Assembly (NCBI GenBank): GCA_946478965.1 | Contig: CAMLDQ010000078.1 | Coordinates: 1 to 9,391 of the forward strand | Direction of reading: 5' to 3' | Source: an uncultured Methylobacillus sp. | GTDB lineage: Bacteria > Pseudomonadota > Gammaproteobacteria > Burkholderiales > Methylophilaceae | DNA length: 9,391 nt | Shown here: positions 1 through 3,991 of the stretch, in pieces | How the letters are laid out: every line of letters begins with the position of its first letter | Position numbering within the stretch: the stretch's first letter is position 1 | The notes under the pieces: generated by a model | What the model was told of the DNA's origin: nothing | Databases searched by the model: none | What the model saw: only the letters and a program-made list of their open reading frames with translations | Translations under genes and position numbers: made by a program

Positions 1-368
1 CGATGGCCGGGGCCATGACGTTCCCGATAGCGCGGAGCATAAACCTCGTCATACCAGCGATCCTGGACGAAGTAAACCGGGCGGTTACATGCGCCGTAGC
101 GGCCGCAGTAACTGCCCCACTGCCTGATCTGTCCAGGCGGGACATGCAGATAGACGGGTTGATAGACCACGCCATATGGGCGTGCGATGATAATTGGCTC
201 CGGCTGCACCAGTACCGGACGCGGATAATCGCCGATGTCGATCTGGCCGTAGAACCCTGGCTGCCCAATGCTAACGGACACCCCGACGTCGGCGGCTTGG
301 GCAGATTGCAATCCGCACAGCAAGCCCACGGCGGTGGCGGCAAGAAACAGCATCTTGGATGATTTCAT
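1..368 (-). CDS. Small secreted protein of unknown function, C-terminus cut by window edge
   Basis: The reading frame opens at ATG 368-366 and stays open to the left edge, so 122 codons are visible and no stop is seen. A ribosome site AGAGGAG lies 6 nt before the ATG, which fixes the start. The N-terminus MKSSKMLFLAATAVG is a classic Sec signal peptide, with likely cleavage after the AQA near residue 26. The mature part begins ADVGVSVSIGQPGFYG and continues with IDIGDYPRPVL, a VPPGQIRQW stretch, two cysteines in YCGRYGAC and PVYFVQDRWYDEVYAPRYRERHG. I recognise this as a recurrent small exported, aromatic/proline-rich protein of betaproteobacteria without an assigned function. It starts 25 nt after the stop of the EF-hand/BON gene with no terminator between, so it is probably the second gene of that operon and shares its sigma-54 promoter. 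A role at the periplasm or cell surface is inference. Confidence 0.85.
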   Translation of the reverse strand, partial: MKSSKMLFLAATAVGLLCGLQSAQAADVGVSVSIGQPGFYGQIDIGDYPRPVLVQPEPIIIARPYGVVYQPVYLHVPPGQIRQWGSYCGRYGACNRPVYFVQDRWYDEVYAPRYRERHGPGH

Positions 369-393
369 GATGAACTCCTCTAGGTTTTAAGTA

Positions 394-921
394 TTAGCTC
401 TTGATGGCCAGGCCATCTTTGACGGATTGCACGCCACTGACTCCAGCGGCAATCTCGACCGCGCGTTTGGCTTGGCTGGAAGTGTTGACAAAGCCGCTCA
501 GGATGACAGCGCCTTTGTGGGTTTCGACACTGATCTTGAGGCCTTGCATTCCTTCCTCCTTGACGATTTCAGCCTTGACCATGGCCGTGATGGTGCTGTC
601 GTCAAAATACTGGCCGATCCGTTCTTGCTGTGCCGCGCTTTTCACTTCCGAATATTCCGTCAGCGACAGCGAGCCATTCTTGTTGGCATCGGTCTGGGCA
701 AACTTTCCGGCAATGTCCGGATCCTGCGCCGCCTCACTTGCGCTGAGTTTATGGTCGTGGTTCCGGTCCAGGCTGTTGAAAGCGCTGTACATCGGGCTTT
801 GGTCGGCGATGTCCTGCGGGCCGCCCGCCCAGCTCAGCGGGATGGAGCACATGGTAGCCAGTGTCAGCGTGACCGCCAGCGTGCGAATAAGCGTCAATCC
901 TTTGGTCCGTTGTGTTGGCAT
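394..921 (-). CDS. Exported EF-hand + BON-domain protein (copy 1)
   Basis: This 175-aa protein has a signal peptide (hydrophobic about residues 11-31, probable cleavage after SWA at 32). Two EF-hand loops follow: residues 52-63 (D-R-N-H-D-H-K-L-S-A-S-E) and 78-89 (D-A-N-K-N-G-S-L-S-L-T-E). Both keep acidic or Asn ligands at positions 1, 3 and 5 and Glu at 12, so calcium binding is plausible. The first loop has His where Gly is usual at position 6. A BON domain fills about residues 107-173 (FDDSTITAMVKAEI, GAVILSGFV, AKRAVEIAAGVSGVQSV). BON domains occur in OsmY-like periplasmic proteins and are thought to contact phospholipid membranes. AGGAGG sits 7 nt before the ATG. It is a close paralogue of the protein at 3247-3783, sharing DDSTITA, VILSGFV and KRAVEI. 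The promoter at 973-987 and the palindromes behind it suggest control by the GlrR-like regulator. Confidence 0.93.
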   Translation of the reverse strand: MPTQRTKGLTLIRTLAVTLTLATMCSIPLSWAGGPQDIADQSPMYSAFNSLDRNHDHKLSASEAAQDPDIAGKFAQTDANKNGSLSLTEYSEVKSAAQQERIGQYFDDSTITAMVKAEIVKEEGMQGLKISVETHKGAVILSGFVNTSSQAKRAVEIAAGVSGVQSVKDGLAIKS

Positions 922-972
922 GATTTAGCCTCCTATCATTAATGAGCAAAACATGATTGCAGCCTGATAGTG

Positions 973-987
973 GCAAGTTGCATGCCA
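973..987 (-). promoter_or_regulatory. Sigma-54 (-24/-12) promoter of the copy-1 EF-hand/BON operon
   Basis: On the minus strand this reads TGGCATG-CAAC-TTGC, matching the sigma-54 consensus TGGCAYR-N4-TTGC at every defined position with the required spacing between the GG and GC dinucleotides. With the C of the -12 GC at 973, transcription would start near 961, leaving a leader of about 40 nt before the ATG at 921. Sigma-54 promoters need an enhancer-binding AAA+ activator, and three palindromic candidate activator boxes lie upstream at 1053-1202. Confidence 0.85.
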
Positions 988-1001
988 ATTATTTATTTCA
1001 T

Positions 1002-1014
1002 AATAAAAACATTG
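1002..1014 (+). promoter_or_regulatory. Candidate IHF bending site between promoter and activator boxes
   Basis: AATAAAAACATTG matches the IHF consensus WATCAANNNNTTR at all fixed positions except the C. It lies between the sigma-54 promoter (973-987) and the nearest activator box (1053-1070), where IHF usually bends DNA so that a bound activator can contact sigma-54 polymerase. The stretch is very AT-rich, so a chance match is quite possible. Confidence 0.3.
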
Positions 1015-1052
1015 TGTTACATATTTTCACGCAGGCTTTTAGGTGTGGATCG

Positions 1053-1070
1053 TGTCGCCATTAGGCGACG
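1053..1070 (-). promoter_or_regulatory. GlrR-type activator box 1 upstream of copy-1 operon
   Basis: TGTCGCCATTAGGCGACG is a palindrome with perfect 6-bp arms GTCGCC/GGCGAC around a 4-nt spacer. It fits TGTC-N10-GACA, the box known for enterobacterial GlrR, except for the last base. Its centre lies 88.5 bp from the C of the -12 element at 973, or about -100 from the predicted start. That is a normal position for a sigma-54 enhancer. Confidence 0.75.
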
Positions 1071-1116
1071 CTTTTTGCAATCTGGCTATCGGGTGCCGGG
1101 AAGGATGGGTTTCTGA

Positions 1117-1134
1117 TGTCACCGATTGGCGACA
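1117..1134 (-). promoter_or_regulatory. GlrR-type activator box 2 upstream of copy-1 operon
   Basis: TGTCACCGATTGGCGACA fits TGTC-N10-GACA exactly, with one arm mismatch (GTCACC against GGCGAC). It lies 64 bp upstream of box 1, close to six helical turns, so both boxes should face the same side of the DNA. The centre-to-promoter distance, 152.5 bp, is repeated exactly upstream of the copy-2 operon. Confidence 0.75.
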
Positions 1135-1184
1135 ATTTTTCTTAGAATTTATATAACTATATGATAAATAATAATAAAGTATGA

Positions 1185-1202
1185 TGTCGTTGATTGGAGA
1201 CA
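1185..1202 (-). promoter_or_regulatory. GlrR-type activator box 3 (degenerate) upstream of copy-1 operon
   Basis: TGTCGTTGATTGGAGACA keeps the outer TGTC-N10-GACA exactly, but the inner arm positions have decayed. It lies 68 bp upstream of box 2, with AT-rich DNA (about 1141-1180) between. The copy-2 operon has no visible third box. It is probably a weaker site of the same regulator; without the two neighbours I would not have called it. Confidence 0.6.
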
Positions 1203-1231
1203 GCTCCTCCTGATGACTCTGGAAAAGCAAA

Positions 1232-1250
1232 ACGGCGCTTGTAGCGCCGT
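1232..1250 (-). terminator. Rho-independent terminator after the beta-propeller gene (potentially bidirectional)
   Basis: ACGGCGCT-TGT-AGCGCCGT forms a perfect 8-bp GC-rich stem with a 3-nt loop. It begins 26 nt after the beta-propeller stop codon. On the minus strand the stem is followed by TTTTGCTTTT, and on the plus strand by seven T. It should therefore stop transcripts from either side, and it insulates the activator boxes at 1053-1202 from read-through. Confidence 0.85.
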
Positions 1251-1276
1251 TTTTTTGTCCCTTGCCGTGGATACGC

Positions 1277-2341
1277 CTATGGGCGATCCAGACTGCCCAT
1301 GGACTTGGGATAGGTCACAATCCCCCAAGGCATTTCCTTGTCTCCGATATGCTTGGTTACTTCCAGCTTTTGCGTATCGATGACCAGAACCTCGTTGGAT
1401 TTTCCGCAAGCCAGCAGAATGTTCTGGTCGTCAGGTGTAAAAGTGAAATGCCAGCAGCGATTGCCTGTCGGGATATCCTTGATTTTTTCAAGAGTCTTGG
1501 CGTCGAAAACCTGCAGCGCCTTTTGTCTCGAGGTGGCCACATACAGGCGCTTTCCGGCGCGGTCGAACGAAACGCCATAGGGCGAGTTGCCGGTGTCGAT
1601 CGCCTTGACTGGATTAAGTTTGCTGTCCAGGACGAGCAGTTTGTTGGACATTTCCAGTGTCGTTACATAGGATTTTCCATCAGGTGCCAGCTTGATACCG
1701 CGTGGACGCTCGCCATATTTGGCGACCGAAACGCTTTTCAAGAGTTTGCCGGATTTGATGTCGTGCTCGGTGATGGAGTTATCCGATTCATTGGTCACGA
1801 TCAGGTTCTTGCCGTCTTTTGAAAATTCCAGGCCTTCCGTTTCCGGCTTGCCGATGATTTCCTTGATGACCTTGCCTTGCTTGAGGTCCACGATCGCGAT
1901 ACGACCGGGAATCTTGTTATTGTCGTCATCTTCCTTGGCGGCTTCGGAGCCCGGTTTGGGAGGGGGGCCGCCTTCGGAGCTGGGCTCGTACGTTACGTAG
2001 GCCATGTCGCCATAGACGCGCACGAACTCTGGGTTCTTGCCGATTGCAATATGGCTGGCTTTACCAGTGGCGGTGTCGACGACGGAGATGTTGCCATCAT
2101 CCTTGTTGGCGGTCACCAGCAGTTTGCCGTCTGCAGTAATGCCGATACCGCGCGGTCCTTTGGCTCCGATATCGACGGTGCCTTTGGGCTCCAGGGTGGC
2201 GAGATCGATTGTCGTGACTGCGCCATCCTGATTGGATACGTAGGCAATCCCTTTGTCCTCGGCAAACGATGCGGTTGTCACGGAAATACCAAGCGGTAAC
2301 AGGGCAGTTGCCAACGCAAACTTCAGATGTCTTTGATTCAT
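1277..2341 (-). CDS. Secreted YVTN-type seven-bladed beta-propeller protein
   Basis: The 354-aa product starts with a signal peptide (hydrophobic segment LKFALATALLPLGISV, cleavage after SFA near residue 27). Seven similar blades follow. Each has a strand such as YVSN, VTAN, VTYE, VTNE, VTTL, YVAT or LLAC, then a turn and a V-x-D motif (TIDLATLEPK, VVDTATGK, IVDLKQGK, VLDSKLNP, VFDAKTLEK, VIDTQKLEV). This is the YVTN/NHL-like propeller fold found in many periplasmic proteins. No catalytic signature is visible, so ligand and role are unknown. Blade 3 carries an insert of about 25 residues that is first Pro/Gly-rich and then acidic (PPPKPGSEAAKEDDDNN). I chose the second in-frame ATG (2341-2339) because GGAGA lies 8 nt before it; an ATG at 2356 would overlap that ribosome site. 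It is transcribed alone, with terminators on both sides. No sigma-54 promoter was found upstream. Confidence 0.85.
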   Translation of the reverse strand: MNQRHLKFALATALLPLGISVTTASFAEDKGIAYVSNQDGAVTTIDLATLEPKGTVDIGAKGPRGIGITADGKLLVTANKDDGNISVVDTATGKASHIAIGKNPEFVRVYGDMAYVTYEPSSEGGPPPKPGSEAAKEDDDNNKIPGRIAIVDLKQGKVIKEIIGKPETEGLEFSKDGKNLIVTNESDNSITEHDIKSGKLLKSVSVAKYGERPRGIKLAPDGKSYVTTLEMSNKLLVLDSKLNPVKAIDTGNSPYGVSFDRAGKRLYVATSRQKALQVFDAKTLEKIKDIPTGNRCWHFTFTPDDQNILLACGKSNEVLVIDTQKLEVTKHIGDKEMPWGIVTYPKSMGSLDRP

Positions 2342-2486
2342 GCAGTCGTTCTCCATTGATTGGTTCGATTATCCGTGAGGATAGCGGTTAAAAGCGCCGC
2401 CGCCGCAGAGTGGCTGATTGGCGCCCACTACCCATTGAGTTCATGCGAGCCTGTAAGTTCCGGGCCGCACCTTAACATCTGCAAGT

Positions 2487-2508
2487 GCGACTGTCCATTG
2501 ACGGTCGC
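2487..2508. repeat. Inverted repeat / hairpin upstream of the beta-propeller gene
   Basis: GCGACTGTC-CATT-GACGGTCGC has 9-bp arms with one T/G mismatch and a 4-nt spacer. On the plus strand it is followed by TTTT, so it could act as a weak plus-strand terminator. It lies about 146 bp upstream of the propeller start at 2341 and downstream of the terminator at 2549-2587, so it could equally be an operator for the propeller gene. The arm order differs from the GlrR-type boxes, and I do not count it as one. Confidence 0.45.
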
Positions 2509-2548
2509 TTTTCCCGATCGGATCGAAGAAAAATGGGGATTTTCAGGC

Positions 2549-2587
2549 AAAAAAAAGCGAACCGCCCGGGGTTGGAAAACGGCTCGC
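2549..2587 (-). terminator. Rho-independent terminator of the copy-2 EF-hand/BON operon
   Basis: On the minus strand GCGAGCCG pairs with CGGTTCGC (one G-U wobble) around a 15-nt loop and is followed at once by eight T. It starts 30 nt after the stop of the 192-aa protein gene and ends that operon. The rest of 2342-2617 is leader DNA of the beta-propeller gene, where no convincing -35/-10 pair stands out. Confidence 0.75.
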
Positions 2588-2617
2588 CTAAAGGGGGAGG
2601 GGAATTACGATGAGGCG

Positions 2618-3196
2618 TCAGGTGGAGATGACAACTCCTTGGGTGACCCTGACGTGATCACCCACGGCAAAAATGGGTTTGGCTAATTGAGGAATCACAC
2701 GGCTGCTGCCGTTTTGCATGCGTACCTTGATCACAAAGCCGGGCTGGGCAGGCATAACGTCATCCCCATCATCCGATTCCAGGACATGGCCTGCATAAGG
2801 GCTGCCGCTGAGGCTGATGATGGTCAGCAGCATATCCCCATGGTTTTTCCTCAGCTGTTTTTGTGCGAGGTCGCCAGGCAAGTGCATTTGTTCGGCCAGG
2901 TCTTGCGCTTCCATATCGGCAGCGATACTGATGGATGCGACGATACCGCATACGTCGCACGCCCCCCCGCGCTCCGCGGAAACTGGCCAGGCCGGGATGA
3001 TCCTGACCCGCTGCGGATCTGGGGTGTCCGACAGCCTTGAATGTGCCAGCGCAGTTGGTTGCATGCGCTGCCCGTGAGCCAGCGGTACCAAGGCAACGAA
3101 CAAGGTCATGCCCAGTATGCCGAGCGCGGCAACGGCTGTGGACAATGCCGGGGCCTGCGGTTCCGGCTGGTAGTAACGTACAGATTTTCTACGCAT
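2618..3196 (-). CDS. Membrane-anchored CxxC protein resembling glycine-zipper envelope proteins without the zipper
   Basis: This 192-aa protein has a basic, Tyr-rich cytoplasmic start (MRRKSVRYY), one hydrophobic segment (about residues 18-41) and a predicted periplasmic domain. ACDVCGIVASI at 79-89 resembles the C-x-x-C-G-V-V motif of SlyB/17-kDa-antigen-like glycine-zipper proteins. The end (GFVIKVRMQNGSSRVI, then FAVGDHVRVTQG) resembles the small beta-domain that closes those proteins. The glycine zipper itself is missing; a charged, Asp-rich stretch (AADMEAQDLAEQ to LESDDGDDV) takes its place. The relationship is inference from motifs. GGGAGG lies 4 nt before the chosen ATG (3196-3194). 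An in-frame ATG at 3247 would overlap the stop of the preceding gene by one base and add 17 residues, so coupled translation from there is possible. The 50-nt gap to the upstream EF-hand/BON gene and the terminator at 2549-2587 make this the second gene of that operon. Confidence 0.8.
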   Translation of the reverse strand: MRRKSVRYYQPEPQAPALSTAVAALGILGMTLFVALVPLAHGQRMQPTALAHSRLSDTPDPQRVRIIPAWPVSAERGGACDVCGIVASISIAADMEAQDLAEQMHLPGDLAQKQLRKNHGDMLLTIISLSGSPYAGHVLESDDGDDVMPAQPGFVIKVRMQNGSSRVIPQLAKPIFAVGDHVRVTQGVVIST

Positions 3197-3246
3197 GATG
3201 CCTCCCTGATCGTCGCGTTGGCGCTTGAGGTATGAGTAGGACGCCA

Positions 3247-3783
3247 TCAGCTTTTGACGACCAGGCTGTTCTTGACGCTGACGACGCCCTCTACGCCGGA
3301 CGTAATCTCGACAGCGCGTTTGACTTGGGCGGAACTATCGACGAAGCCACTCAGGATGACTTGCCCGTTGTGCGTTTGCACCTTGATTGCCAGCCCTTTC
3401 ATGCCGGTATCCTTGAGCAATTCGGCTTTGACCTTGGCTGTAATCGTGCTGTCGTCGAGATAGGCCTCCACCCGCGCTTGCTGGAGCCCGCTTTTGAAGC
3501 TGCCATATTCTTCGGCATTCAAGGCATTGTCGCCGTCCTTGTCAGCCTTGGAAAAGTTGACGGCGATATCGCTGTCGCGCGCGGCTTCTTCGCGCGAGAG
3601 TTTGCCGTCGCTATTACGATCCAGGGCTTTGAATTCGGAGTACAAGGGAGGTTGCGACTGGTCTTCCTTCGTGCCGAATGCGTATGCGCTGCCAACTCCC
3701 GTCGACGCGATAACGGCAACGGTCATTATGGAAAGCAGCAGGCCATGCTTGGGAAGAAGTTTTCCATTGTTGGTTGTATTCAT
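3247..3783 (-). CDS. Exported EF-hand + BON-domain protein (copy 2)
   Basis: The 178-aa product has a signal peptide (hydrophobic about residues 13-35, cleavage after AYA). EF-hand loops lie at 55-66 (D-R-N-S-D-G-K-L-S-R-E-E, canonical) and 81-92 (D-K-D-G-D-N-A-L-N-A-E-E, with Asn instead of Gly at position 6). A BON domain spans about 109-176 (LDDSTITAKVKAEL, GQVILSGFV, KRAVEITSGVEGVVSVKN). It parallels the 394-921 product along its whole length and likewise ends in VKS/IKS, so the two arose by duplication. I chose ATG 3783-3781 because GGAGG lies 8 nt before it. The ATG two codons earlier (3789) would leave only 2 nt and is unlikely. It is the first gene of an operon with the 192-aa protein and is probably driven by the sigma-54 promoter at 3823-3837. 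A periplasmic, possibly calcium-responsive, envelope role is inferred. Confidence 0.92.
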   Translation of the reverse strand: MNTTNNGKLLPKHGLLLSIMTVAVIASTGVGSAYAFGTKEDQSQPPLYSEFKALDRNSDGKLSREEAARDSDIAVNFSKADKDGDNALNAEEYGSFKSGLQQARVEAYLDDSTITAKVKAELLKDTGMKGLAIKVQTHNGQVILSGFVDSSAQVKRAVEITSGVEGVVSVKNSLVVKS

Positions 3784-3822
3784 GATCATCTCCTCCGTCT
3801 TGATGAAGACGATGGGAGTACA

Positions 3823-3837
3823 GCAAGCCCTGTGCCA
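3823..3837 (-). promoter_or_regulatory. Sigma-54 (-24/-12) promoter of the copy-2 EF-hand/BON operon
   Basis: On the minus strand this reads TGGCACA-GGGC-TTGC followed by T, a full match to TGGCAYR-N4-TTGCW. The predicted start is near 3811, giving a leader of about 28 nt to the ATG at 3783. Upstream DNA (3838-3900) is strongly AT-rich, suited to bending. Two activator boxes lie behind it at the same distances as in the copy-1 operon. Confidence 0.87.
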
Positions 3838-3902
3838 GAATAAATTTATTTAATTAATTCATATGGTTATATTTTTTTTGGTGAAATTTTCGCAGTGCAG
3901 CC

Positions 3903-3920
3903 TGTCTCCTCAAGGCGACA
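3903..3920 (-). promoter_or_regulatory. GlrR-type activator box 1 upstream of copy-2 operon
   Basis: TGTCTCCTCAAGGCGACA fits TGTC-N10-GACA exactly; its 7-bp arms have one mismatch. Its centre is 88.5 bp from the C of the -12 element at 3823, the same distance as at the copy-1 operon. Confidence 0.75.
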
Positions 3921-3959
3921 CTAATCCGGTGGGTGGCGTAATTTTATGATTTGAAAGGA

Positions 3960-3991
3960 ATTAATCTGTCGCCGTTTGGCGACGAATTAAT
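3960..3991 (-). terminator. Long hairpin at the glrR stop codon, candidate terminator or mRNA 3' end
   Basis: Arms 3960-3973 and 3978-3991 pair over 14 positions around a 4-nt loop. In minus-strand RNA 12 are Watson-Crick, one is a U-G wobble and one is a mismatch. The structure contains the glrR stop codon (TAA, 3989-3987) and the whole second activator box. The following minus-strand sequence TCCTTTC is only weakly U-rich, so efficient termination is uncertain, but no better terminator lies between glrR and the copy-2 operon. Confidence 0.4.
3967..3984 (-). promoter_or_regulatory. GlrR-type activator box 2 upstream of copy-2 operon
   Basis: TGTCGCCGTTTGGCGACG has perfect 6-bp arms GTCGCC/GGCGAC and fits TGTC-N10-GACA except for the last base. 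It lies 64 bp upstream of the box at 3903-3920, with its centre 152.5 bp from the -12 element. It ends 2 nt from the glrR stop codon. Confidence 0.75.

Noticed and set aside
401..942. Long plus-strand open frames opposite the copy-1 EF-hand/BON gene
   Set aside because: They mirror a gene with clear signal peptide, EF-hand and BON motifs and a ribosome site; their translations show no recognisable domain.
1203..1256. Possible small plus-strand RNA ending at the hairpin with seven T
   Set aside because: No plus-strand promoter was found between the activator boxes and the hairpin; the hairpin is explained as the propeller-gene terminator.
2005..2022. TGTCGCCATAGACGCGC-like sequence similar to a GlrR-type box
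   Set aside because: It lies inside the beta-propeller coding sequence, and the second half-site is absent.
2481..2497. Minus-strand TGGACAGTCGCACTTGC, resembling a sigma-54 promoter for the beta-propeller gene
   Set aside because: The spacing between GG and GC is two bases too long, which sigma-54 promoters do not tolerate, and no GlrR-type box lies upstream.
2360..2686. Plus-strand open frame of 108 codons across the intergenic region
   Set aside because: It runs through a terminator and a palindrome, has no ribosome site and encodes low-complexity basic sequence without any motif.
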